Source: an uncultured Desulfovibrio sp.
Lineage (GTDB): Bacteria > Desulfobacterota > Desulfovibrionia > Desulfovibrionales > Desulfovibrionaceae
Assembly (NCBI GenBank): GCA_900541395.1
Contig: UQJT01000062.1
Location: forward strand, 1 to 9,648
Reading direction: 5' to 3'
Length of the DNA: 9,648 nucleotides
Every line of letters begins with the position of its first letter. Position 1 is the stretch's first letter. Both the position numbers and the translations under genes were made by a program. Below, piece by piece: positions 1-5,748 of this stretch. The notes beneath the pieces were generated by a model, which was not told the DNA's origin, searched no databases, and worked only from the letters and a program-made list of their open reading frames with translations.

Positions 1-93
1 GAGAAAACGGAAAGATGCCGGTTAATCCCGCAACGGACAGGGAAGCGGGGAAAGCCCGACGCCGCTGGATGTGGGGGGGGGAAGGTCTGAGTT

Positions 94-122
94 TTTCCGC
101 TTGGCTTGATTCCTTCTATAAT
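94..122 (+). promoter_or_regulatory. Probable sigma-70-type promoter of rpsB-tsf
   Basis: A perfect TATAAT lies at 117-122. At 17-bp spacing the -35 position (94-99, TTTCCG) matches the consensus at only three of six bases, so the call rests mainly on the -10 box in an otherwise GC-rich region. Transcription would start near 128-130, giving an rpsB leader of about 220 nt. A C-rich run follows the -10 box closely. A weaker second pair (TTGATC at 196-201 and TATCTA at 219-224, 17 bp apart) could be an additional start. Upstream of 90 there is nothing else I can identify. Confidence 0.5.
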
Positions 123-127
123 TATCC

Positions 128-347
128 CCCGCGCCCTCCGGGCGGGGCAAGGGACACAAACGAAAAAACGGGGCGGCCCCGACGCGCTCCGCGACTTGAT
201 CTTTCTCATCATGTGCCTTATCTATACGCGGTTATCCAACGCCGCACACTTCGGCAGCGGTTCGGGGTCCCGGGGACGAACGGCGTCCGCGGGTGAAGAA
301 CCAGGGCCGGAGTGGAAGACAAACCCATTGGTTTCAAGGAGTTCAAC
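128..347 (+). promoter_or_regulatory. Structured 5' leader of rpsB, candidate S2 autoregulatory leader
   Basis: This gene-free stretch lies between the likely start of transcription and rpsB. Visible structures are a GC hairpin at the very 5' end (127-147, inner stem GCCC/GGGC with outer CCCC/GGGG and a GC bulge), a small GCCG/CGGC hairpin at 241-255, and AAACC/GGTTT at 321-334 with loop CATT, ending one base before the ribosome binding site. In gammaproteobacteria ribosomal protein S2 represses its own operon through the rpsB leader. Extending that control to this organism is inference; I recognise no specific conserved S2-binding fold. Short reading frames here have no protein-like features. 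Confidence 0.4.
336..341 (+). promoter_or_regulatory. rpsB ribosome binding site
   Basis: AAGGAG sits 6 nt before ATG 348. It settles the start of rpsB at 348, because the upstream in-frame ATG at 312 has no comparable site and would add 12 residues unlike any S2 N-terminus. Confidence 0.85.
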
Positions 348-1160
<813 letters not shown>

Positions 1161-1178
1161 ACGGCAAATCGTCGACAG

Positions 1179-1257
1179 GCGCCGCCCCGGGCGGCGCGAT
1201 CCCTATATGCGGGGGAGGCTGCCTCCCCCTTCCCTTCCCGGCGGGTATCATCCCGCC
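1179..1257 (+). repeat. Three consecutive hairpins in the rpsB-tsf spacer
   Basis: Stem 1 is GCGCCGCC/GGCGGCGC (1179-1186 with 1190-1197, loop CCG). Stem 2 is GGGGGAGG/CCTCCCCC (1211-1218 with 1222-1229, loop CTG). Stem 3 is GGCGGG/CCCGCC (1240-1245 with 1252-1257, loop TATCAT). None is followed by a clean U tract, although a pyrimidine-rich CCTTCCCTTCCC follows stem 2. They may act as partial terminators or as mRNA processing and stability elements that set the S2 to EF-Ts ratio. This function is inference. Confidence 0.6.
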
Positions 1258-1303
1258 TCCGTCGATCGATGCTTTTCGCAAGGGATGGGAAGCGTATTCC
1301 TCG

Positions 1304-1318
1304 CCGCCGTACCGGCGG
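1304..1318 (+). promoter_or_regulatory. Short hairpin before the tsf ribosome binding site
   Basis: CCGCCG (1304-1309) pairs with CGGCGG (1313-1318) around loop TAC. It ends 11 nt before the GGAG (1330-1333) that serves ATG 1339, close enough to influence ribosome loading on tsf, though it does not cover the site itself. Confidence 0.45.
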
Positions 1319-1338
1319 TCAAACATAACGGAGTGACT

Positions 1339-2178
1339 ATGAGCATCAGCGCCTCCATGGTGAAAGACCTGCGCGAAAAAACCGGCGCGGGTATGATGGA
1401 CTGCAAGAAGGCCCTGGAAGAATGCGGCGGCGAACTGGAAAAGGCCGTCGACTGGCTGCGCCAGAAGGGGCTGTCCAAGGCCGCCAAGCGCGCCGACCGC
1501 GCCACCTCCGAAGGTCTCATCGGCAGTTGCGTCAAAGACGGCGGCAAGCTGGCCGTGCTGGTGGAAGTGAAGTGCGAAACGGACTTTGTGGCCCGCGGCG
1601 ACAAGTTCAAGGAATTCGTCAAGACCGTGGCCGAACGCATCGCCGATCGGAACCCCGCCAGCCTGGACGACGACGCCCTGAACCTGCGCGACCAGTTGAA
1701 CGAAACCATTTCCGCCACCGGCGAAAACATCACGCTGGGCCGCTTCGTGCGTATGCAGGCCGAATCCGGCATCGTCGGCAGCTACGTCCACGCCAACGGC
1801 AAAATCGCCGCTCTGGTGGAAGTGAAGAGCGAGGCCCCCGCCGACCAATTGCAGGACTTCGCCAAGAACGTGGCCATGCAGATTGCCGCCGCCTCGCCCC
1901 TGGCCCTGGACATGGACTGCCTCGACCCGGCCCTGGTGGAACGCGAACGCGAAGTCTACCGCCAGAAGGCGCGCGAAGAAGGCAAGCCCGAAAACATCAT
2001 CGAAAAGATCGCCGAAGGGGCCGTCAAGAAGTACGCCAAAGACGTGTGCCTGCTCGACCAGCCCTACATCCGCGACGACAAGATGAGCATCCGCGACCTC
2101 ATGCAGCAGACCGCCAAGACCGCCGGTTCGCCCGTGGTCCTTGCCCGCTTCGTGCGCATGCAGCTCGGCGCGGAATAA
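1339..2178 (+). CDS. tsf: Translation elongation factor Ts
   Basis: EF-Ts is the cytoplasmic guanine-nucleotide exchange factor that regenerates EF-Tu-GTP from EF-Tu-GDP. The 279-residue protein starts with a UBA-like domain (about residues 1-40) holding family signature 1, LREKTGAGMMDCKKAL (11-26). Signature 2, EVKCETDFVAR, is at 76-86; its TDF (81-83) is the tripeptide that inserts into EF-Tu and disturbs Mg2+ binding. Two core subdomains follow, and the protein ends with the typical C-terminal helix region (MSIRDLMQQTAKTAG). The length fits long-form bacterial EF-Ts with both core repeats. ATG 1339 is preceded by GGAG at 1330-1333; a longer frame reaching back to 1147 has no typical EF-Ts sequence. 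An intrinsic terminator 68 nt downstream closes the operon. Confidence 0.98.
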   Translation: MSISASMVKDLREKTGAGMMDCKKALEECGGELEKAVDWLRQKGLSKAAKRADRATSEGLIGSCVKDGGKLAVLVEVKCETDFVARGDKFKEFVKTVAERIADRNPASLDDDALNLRDQLNETISATGENITLGRFVRMQAESGIVGSYVHANGKIAALVEVKSEAPADQLQDFAKNVAMQIAAASPLALDMDCLDPALVEREREVYRQKAREEGKPENIIEKIAEGAVKKYAKDVCLLDQPYIRDDKMSIRDLMQQTAKTAGSPVVLARFVRMQLGAE

Positions 2179-2245
2179 GCGCTCTGTTCGCCCCGGCGGG
2201 GATTCCGGCGTTTGCGCTTGAATATCCCCCGGCTTCACGCTAAAT

Positions 2246-2275
2246 AAGGGGGGACTTTATGTCCCCCCTTTTTTT
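2246..2275 (+). terminator. Rho-independent terminator after tsf
   Basis: GGGGGGAC (2248-2255) pairs perfectly with GTCCCCCC (2261-2268) around loop TTTAT, and seven T residues follow (2269-2275). Two A residues at 2246-2247 can extend the stem into the T run. This is the only structure in the window with every feature of a strong intrinsic terminator. It marks the end of the rpsB-tsf transcript. Confidence 0.92.
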
Positions 2276-2311
2276 CCGGCTCCGCCCGCACCTTCGACCA
2301 CCACCGCCCGC

Positions 2312-3154
2312 ATGGAACCACGAAAATCCCTCACCGCCGTCATTATCACCCTGAACGGGGAACGCCTTTTCGACCGGTGCCTGGATTCTCTTTCCTTCTG
2401 CGATCGCATTCTGGTGGTGGATTCGTTCAGCACGGACCGCACCGAAGCCATCGCCCGCGCTCACGGCGCCCTGTTCATCCAGAACCCCTGGCCGGGCAAC
2501 GCCCGCCAAATCCGTTTCGGAGTCGACTGGCTGGCGGCCAACGCCCCCACCGACTGGGTGTTGTTTCTGGATTGCGACGAAATCTGCACGCCCGAACTGG
2601 CGGCCTCCATCCGGGCGGCCATCGCCTCGCCCGGCGAAGTCGCGGCCTTTTCCATGCCTCGCCGCACCTGGTATTTCGATCGTTTTCTGCGCCACGGCGG
2701 CAGCTACCCCGACCGTCTGTTCCGCCTGTTCCGGCCCGAGGCCATCCGCATTGAAAACAGCGGGGCGCATCAGCGTTTTGTTCCGGAGGGGCCGGGCGGC
2801 GCTCTGGACGGCGATCTTCTGCACTACACCTATTCCAGCTTCCGCAATCAGCTCGACAAGCTCAACGATTACGCCGAGCGCGGCGCCCGCGATCTGGAGT
2901 CCCGGGGCAAGCGCGGCGGCGTGGCCGCTGGCCTGGCGCACGGTCTGTGGCGCTTTACGGCCATGTACTTTATCCGCCTGGGCCTTCTGGACGGCCGGGC
3001 CGGTTTTCTTATGGCCGCGCACACGGCTTTTTACACTTTTTTAAAATATGTGCGTATCGCGGAAGGCTCGTGGGGAGCCCCCTACGACGCGGCGAAGCTC
3101 CCGCCCGCGCGCCCTGCGCGGGCTTCGACGCAAGGTCCGGATCAACATCCTTAA
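2312..3154 (+). CDS. Family 2 glycosyltransferase, WaaE/KdtX-like (probable LPS core sugar transferase)
   Basis: A 280-residue GT2-fold (GT-A) enzyme, probably acting at the inner face of the cytoplasmic membrane on the lipopolysaccharide core. The N-terminal nucleotide-sugar region has AVIITLNGE (9-17) and [10 protein letters not shown] (35-44). The metal-binding DxD motif is D87-C88-D89 in VLFLDCDE. The second half follows the WaaE/KdtX pattern: [16 protein letters not shown] (125-140), [10 protein letters not shown] (167-176), and [15 protein letters not shown] (222-236), possibly membrane-associated. Family members add glucose to a core heptose, but donor and acceptor cannot be read here. 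The last 30 residues are a Pro/Ala-rich tail. No Shine-Dalgarno sequence is visible before ATG 2312, the first usable start after the terminator. The gene ends 17 nt before pyrH. Family is firm; exact substrate is unknown. Confidence 0.85.
   Translation: MEPRKSLTAVIITLNGERLFDRCLDSLSFCDRILVVDSFSTDRTEAIARAHGALFIQNPWPGNARQIRFGVDWLAANAPTDWVLFLDCDEICTPELAASIRAAIASPGEVAAFSMPRRTWYFDRFLRHGGSYPDRLFRLFRPEAIRIENSGAHQRFVPEGPGGALDGDLLHYTYSSFRNQLDKLNDYAERGARDLESRGKRGGVAAGLAHGLWRFTAMYFIRLGLLDGRAGFLMAAHTAFYTFLKYVRIAEGSWGAPYDAAKLPPARPARASTQGPDQHP
3103..3123 (+). repeat. GC hairpin at the 3' end of the glycosyltransferase gene
   Basis: GCCCGCGC (3103-3110) pairs with GCGCGGGC (3116-3123) around GCCCT. An outer CGAAG/CTTCG pair (3093-3097 with 3123-3127) could extend it at the cost of the last inner base pair. 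It encodes part of the Pro/Ala-rich tail and lies about 50 nt before pyrH. No U tract follows, so it is not a standard terminator. Confidence 0.45.
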
Positions 3155-3171
3155 AAACCGGCGGAGGACGC

Positions 3172-3888
3172 ATGAGCGAACTGAAGTACAAACGCGTGCT
3201 GCTCAAACTGAGCGGGGAAGCCCTGGCCGGAGAAAAAGGCTTCGGCATCGATCCGGAAACCGTGTCCCATATCTGCCGCGAGGTGGCCGAAGTGGCGGCC
3301 ATGGGTCTGGAGCTGGCCCTGGTCATCGGCGGGGGCAACATTTTTCGGGGCTTGTCTTCCTCGGCCAAGGGCATGGATCGCTCCACCGCCGACTATATGG
3401 GCATGTTGGCGACCATTCTCAACGCCATGGCCGTTCAGGACGCGCTGGAAAAGGCGGGCTGTCCCACCCGGGTGCTCTCGGCCATCGCCACCACCGAACT
3501 GTGCGAGCCCTACATCCGCCGCCGCGCCTTGCGTCACATGGAAAAAGGACGCATCGTCATTTGCGCGGCGGGCACCGGCAACCCTTATTTCACCACAGAT
3601 ACCGCCGCCGCTCTGCGGGCCATGGAACTCAAGTGCGAGGCCATCATCAAGGCCACCAAGGTCGACGGCGTGTACGACAAGGACCCCGCCAAGCACGACG
3701 ACGCCGTCAAATTCCGCTCCATCGGTTACGAGGAAACCCTGCGGCGACGCCTGGGCGTCATGGACGCCACAGCCATCACCCTGGCCCAGGAAAACCACAT
3801 GCCCATCATCGTGTGCAGCATGGACGGCGGCAACATCAAACGGGTGATCTGCGGCGAAGACGCGGGCACCCTAGTCGAGGGAGACTGA
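3172..3888 (+). CDS. pyrH: Uridylate kinase (UMP kinase)
   Basis: Cytoplasmic enzyme phosphorylating UMP to UDP with ATP, the step that feeds all pyrimidine nucleotides and UDP-sugars; bacterial PyrH belongs to the amino acid kinase family and works as a hexamer. The 238-residue product has normal length. Visible motifs are KLSGEAL (12-18), GGGNIFRG (53-60), the nucleotide-binding region around DYMGMLAT (74-81), [10 protein letters not shown] (134-143) for UMP and phosphate contact, and [13 protein letters not shown] (160-172) for ATP binding. ATG 3172 follows GGAGG at 3163-3167 and gives the standard N-terminus; an open frame running back to 2947 overlaps the glycosyltransferase and is not coding. 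frr begins 3 nt after the stop, so the two are translationally linked. Confidence 0.98.
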   Translation: MSELKYKRVLLKLSGEALAGEKGFGIDPETVSHICREVAEVAAMGLELALVIGGGNIFRGLSSSAKGMDRSTADYMGMLATILNAMAVQDALEKAGCPTRVLSAIATTELCEPYIRRRALRHMEKGRIVICAAGTGNPYFTTDTAAALRAMELKCEAIIKATKVDGVYDKDPAKHDDAVKFRSIGYEETLRRRLGVMDATAITLAQENHMPIIVCSMDGGNIKRVICGEDAGTLVEGD

Positions 3889-3891
3889 TAT

Positions 3892-4452
3892 ATGGACAAG
3901 GACAGCCTGCGATTGGACGCCGAAGAGCGTATGGAAAAAGCCCTGGCCGCGCTGGATCGCGACTTCGGCAAACTGCGCACCGGCCGGGCCGCCACCGCCC
4001 TGGTCGAAGACATCAAGGTCGATTACTACGGCACCCCCACGCCCGTTCAGCAACTGGCGTCGGTGGCCGTGCCCGACAGCCGCACCGTCACCATCCAGCC
4101 CTGGGACCGCAGCGCCTTCGCCCTGGTGGAGAAAGCCATCCTCAAGTCCGATCTGGGCCTGACGCCCATGAACGACGGCAAGCTTATCCGCATCTCCATC
4201 CCGCCCCTGACCGAAGACCGGCGCAAGGAACTCACCAAGGTCGCCAAAAAGTACACCGAGGAAGCCAAGGTGGCGCTGCGCAACATCCGCCGCGACGTCA
4301 ACGACAGCCTCAAAAAGCTGGAAAAGGACAAAACCCTGTCTGAAGACGAACTCAAAAAGGCCATGGACGACATTCAGAAGCTGACCGACGCCTACGTGGC
4401 CAAGGCCGACGCCAAAGCTTCCGCCAAAGAAAAAGAAATTATGGAAATATAA
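3892..4452 (+). CDS. frr: Ribosome recycling factor
   Basis: RRF splits post-termination ribosomes together with EF-G. The 186-residue product has the normal length and the two-domain layout: a three-helix bundle formed by both ends and a small beta domain inserted at about residues 30-105. Recognisable segments are [20 protein letters not shown] near 24-43, the conserved [10 protein letters not shown] (about 64-73), [10 protein letters not shown] (about 105-114), and the charged C-terminal helix. A good GAGGGAG site (3877-3883) lies inside the end of pyrH, whose stop is 3 nt upstream, suggesting coupled translation. Transcription may end or be processed in the hairpin array that begins 3 nt after the stop codon. 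Confidence 0.98.
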   Translation: MDKDSLRLDAEERMEKALAALDRDFGKLRTGRAATALVEDIKVDYYGTPTPVQQLASVAVPDSRTVTIQPWDRSAFALVEKAILKSDLGLTPMNDGKLIRISIPPLTEDRRKELTKVAKKYTEEAKVALRNIRRDVNDSLKKLEKDKTLSEDELKKAMDDIQKLTDAYVAKADAKASAKEKEIMEI

Positions 4453-4455
4453 AGA

Positions 4456-4478
4456 CAGGGGAGGCACCGCCTCCCCTG
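4456..4478 (+). repeat. Hairpin copy 1 (CAGGGGAGGC stem) directly after frr
   Basis: CAGGGGAGGC (4456-4465) pairs perfectly with GCCTCCCCTG (4469-4478) around ACC. It begins 3 nt after the frr stop, where a terminator would be expected, but CCAGAATG rather than a U tract follows. The same stem recurs at 4631-4653 with a different loop. On the minus strand it is followed by a T-rich stretch (TCTTTATATTT), so it could act as a weak terminator in that direction. Confidence 0.75.
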
Positions 4479-4515
4479 CCAGAATGATGACAAACCCCGC
4501 TCTGCGGAGTTTGCG

Positions 4516-4543
4516 CCGTCCAAGCCGCCAAGCGGCTTGACGG
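4516..4543 (+). repeat. 12-bp hairpin with one bulge
   Basis: CAAGCCGC (4521-4528) pairs with GCGGCTTG (4532-4539) around CAA, and CCGT (4516-4519) pairs with ACGG (4540-4543), leaving C4520 bulged. It lies 2 nt after the preceding hairpin (4491-4513), so the two would stack closely in a transcript. Confidence 0.6.
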
Positions 4544-4630
4544 AAAGGCACGAAAATCGCTCGTTTAACGGCGCGGCAAAGCCGCGACCTACTCGCAATT
4601 TTCGGGCTGCCGACTTTATCAGCAGCCTGA

Positions 4631-4653
4631 CAGGGGAGGCGGAGCCTCCCCTG
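4631..4653 (+). repeat. Hairpin copy 2 (CAGGGGAGGC stem)
   Basis: CAGGGGAGGC (4631-4640) pairs with GCCTCCCCTG (4644-4653) around GGA. All 20 stem bases are identical to those of the copy at 4456-4478; only the triloop differs (GGA instead of ACC). Both copies are preceded by GA. A related but not identical stem is stem 2 of the rpsB-tsf spacer (1211-1229). Confidence 0.75.
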
Positions 4654-4659
4654 CCCCCT

Positions 4660-4727
4660 CCGGCACCTGCCCCAAAGGGCGCCCGGTGCAGCCGGGCATT
4701 TCCCTTGCCGCGAGGCGGCTGGGGAAA
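4660..4727 (+). repeat. Two adjacent hairpins, the first with an alternative fold
   Basis: First fold: CCG, GCACC and GCCC (4660-4672) pair with GGGC, GGTGC and CGG (4677-4695). A competing fold pairs GCCCGG (4681-4686) with CCGGGC (4692-4697). Second hairpin: TTTCCC and GCCG (4699-4710) pair with CGGC and GGGAAA (4716-4727). The two folds of the first element exclude each other, as in attenuators, but nothing shows that a switch operates. Confidence 0.45.
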
Positions 4728-4767
4728 CAGAGAGCAAGGCGGGCCATGATGCCCCTGCCCCCTATGT

Positions 4768-4842
4768 GGGGCCGCGGGAACTTTGAACCGACAGCGCGGT
4801 GACCTGCCCGGACGTATTTCCGTTCAAAGTTCCCGCGGTCCC
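4768..4842 (+). repeat. 21-bp inverted repeat around a 33-nt loop, upstream of uppS
   Basis: The arms 4768-4788 and 4822-4842 are complementary at every position: 20 Watson-Crick pairs and one G-T at 4771/4839. The innermost 17 bp (CCGCGGGAACTTTGAAC and its complement) are perfect. The loop is 4789-4821. Short TAT/ATA pairing beyond a two-base mismatch could extend it to 4763-4847. It is the longest inverted repeat I see in the window. Candidates are a small transposon-derived element, a cruciform or operator site for uppS, or a stable RNA stem. No clear target-site duplication flanks it. Confidence 0.75.
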
Positions 4843-4849
4843 TTATAAA
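4823..4849 (+). promoter_or_regulatory. Possible uppS promoter overlapping the inverted repeat
   Basis: TATAAA (4844-4849) matches five of six -10 bases in a GC-rich setting. TTCAAA (4823-4828) matches four of six -35 bases, but the spacing is only 15 bp. The -35 part lies in the right arm of the 21-bp inverted repeat. A new start here would make sense after the long spacer behind frr; the support is weak. Confidence 0.3.
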
Positions 4850-4854
4850 GAGGT

Positions 4855-4877
4855 CCGGGGAGCATTATGCTCCCCGG
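4855..4877 (+). repeat. Hairpin in the uppS leader
   Basis: CCGGGGAGC (4855-4863) pairs with GCTCCCCGG (4869-4877) around ATTAT. It ends about 45 nt before the uppS start and would lie in the 5' leader of a transcript begun near 4855. It is the last hairpin of the spacer. Confidence 0.6.
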
Positions 4878-4925
4878 CGGGGTGCGGGGCAGGGCCTCGA
4901 TTTTCTTTCACCTTCCGGATGGAGT

Positions 4926-5675
4926 ATGACGAACGCGACCTTACCCCGGCACATTGCGGTGATCATGGACGGCAACGGCCGCTGGGCGAAGCGGCGGGGG
5001 CTGCCCCGGAGCGAGGGGCACCGGGCCGGGTCCGAGGCGGTGCGCGCCCTGGTGCGCGAATGCCGGACCCTGGGCGTGCCCTTTGTGACGGTATACGCCT
5101 TTTCCAAGGAAAACTGGCAGCGCCCGCAGGCTGAAGTGGGGTTTCTGTTCGATCTGTTTACCCGGTTTGTGCGGGACGAAGTGCCCGAATTGGTCGAGCG
5201 GGATATACGGCTGAATATGATCGGCGACCGGGTGGATCTGCCCTTCGCCGCGCGGCGCGCTCTGGACTATGCCATGAAGCGCACCGCCTCCTGCCGCGGC
5301 ATGGTCTTTACCCTAGCCCTCAGCTATTCCGGCCGGGAGGAAATCGTGCGGGCGGCCCGGGCTCTGGCGGCGGCGGGCCTGAAGCCCGAGGAGTGCACCG
5401 AGGAACGCTTCCGACGCGAATTGTACGCACCCGACCTGCCCGACCCCGATCTGCTCATCCGCACCAGCGGAGAACTGCGGATCAGCAATTTTCTTTTATT
5501 TCAGAGCGCGTATACGGAAATGTACTTCAGTTCCAAACTGTGGCCCGACTTCGACGCGGCCGAACTGCGCAAGGCCCTGCTCAGCTATGCGGAAAGAGAA
5601 CGCCGCTTCGGCCGGACCGACGACGGACGGGAAAAAGACGCCGGAGCGGACGAGAGCGCCGACGGCGGGGCGTGA
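4926..5675 (+). CDS. uppS: Undecaprenyl diphosphate synthase (cis-prenyltransferase)
   Basis: Condenses isopentenyl diphosphate units onto farnesyl diphosphate to make the C55 carrier lipid for peptidoglycan, LPS and O-antigen assembly. The 249-residue protein shows the cis-prenyltransferase motifs: HIAVIMDGNGRWAKRRG (9-25) with the catalytic Asp at 15, VPFVTVYAFSKENWQRP (51-67), and RTSGELRISNFLLFQSAYTE (179-198), which binds diphosphate and Mg2+. The last 20 residues (after about 229) are a charged, probably disordered tail. The only Shine-Dalgarno-like GGAG (4921-4924) is one base from ATG 4926, unusually close, yet no later start keeps the catalytic N-terminal motif. It probably begins a uppS-cdsA-dxr-rseP operon. 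Confidence 0.97.
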   Translation: MTNATLPRHIAVIMDGNGRWAKRRGLPRSEGHRAGSEAVRALVRECRTLGVPFVTVYAFSKENWQRPQAEVGFLFDLFTRFVRDEVPELVERDIRLNMIGDRVDLPFAARRALDYAMKRTASCRGMVFTLALSYSGREEIVRAARALAAAGLKPEECTEERFRRELYAPDLPDPDLLIRTSGELRISNFLLFQSAYTEMYFSSKLWPDFDAAELRKALLSYAERERRFGRTDDGREKDAGADESADGGA

Positions 5676-5727
5676 AACTCGGATGCCGGAACAGCGTGTC
5701 CGGTCGACAGCAAGCTCAGCAATCCAC

Positions 5728-5741
5728 ATCTCCAGGGAGAT
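5728..5741 (+). promoter_or_regulatory. cdsA ribosome binding site inside a small hairpin
   Basis: AGGGAG (5734-5739) lies 9 nt before ATG 5749 and sets the cdsA start. ATCTC (5728-5732) can pair with GAGAT (5737-5741) around CAGG, covering half of the binding site. With five base pairs the hairpin is weak, so any effect on translation would be modest. Confidence 0.45.
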
Positions 5742-5748
5742 CAACGTC

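Larger units (their letters stand above)
4453..4925 (+). other. 473-nt gene-free frr-uppS spacer, a near-continuous hairpin array
   Basis: No reading frame here has protein-like features. Nearly the whole spacer can be placed in successive local stems: 4456-4478, 4491-4513 (CAAAC and CCGC against GCGG and GTTTG, one C-A mismatch), 4516-4543 (12 bp, one bulged C), 4572-4586 (CGCGGC/GCCGCG, loop AAA) inside a wider CGAAAAT/ATTTTCG pair (4551-4557 with 4598-4604), 4605-4627, 4631-4653, 4660-4695, 4699-4727, 4768-4842 and 4855-4877. It could be a mosaic of dispersed intergenic repeats, a structured RNA, or an mRNA stability and attenuation region. The sequence does not decide between these. Confidence 0.65.

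Noticed and set aside
15..296. 93-codon open frame before rpsB
   Set aside because: It runs over the -10 box and the leader hairpin, lacks a ribosome binding site, and its product has no recognisable features.
312..347. Upstream in-frame ATG for rpsB at 312
   Set aside because: ATG 348 has AAGGAG at 6-nt spacing and gives the canonical S2 N-terminus.
3048..4343. 431-codon + strand frame across pyrH and frr
   Set aside because: It is an Arg/His/Gly-rich frame-shifted shadow of two well-identified genes.
4456..4478. Intrinsic terminator for frr
   Set aside because: The stem is strong, but no U tract follows on the + strand, so I list it as a hairpin repeat rather than a terminator.
4537..4749. 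70-codon small ORF in the frr-uppS spacer
   Set aside because: It crosses several perfect hairpins, has no ribosome binding site, and its Pro/Arg-rich product looks like translated repeats.
4763..4847. Insertion sequence remnant with terminal inverted repeats
   Set aside because: No transposase fragment lies between or near the arms and no clear target duplication is visible; the miniature-element idea is kept only as a finding to test.
4453..4925. CRISPR array or tandem repeat in the spacer
   Set aside because: The hairpins have different sequences and lengths; only one stem is duplicated, and there is no regular repeat-spacer period and no cas gene.
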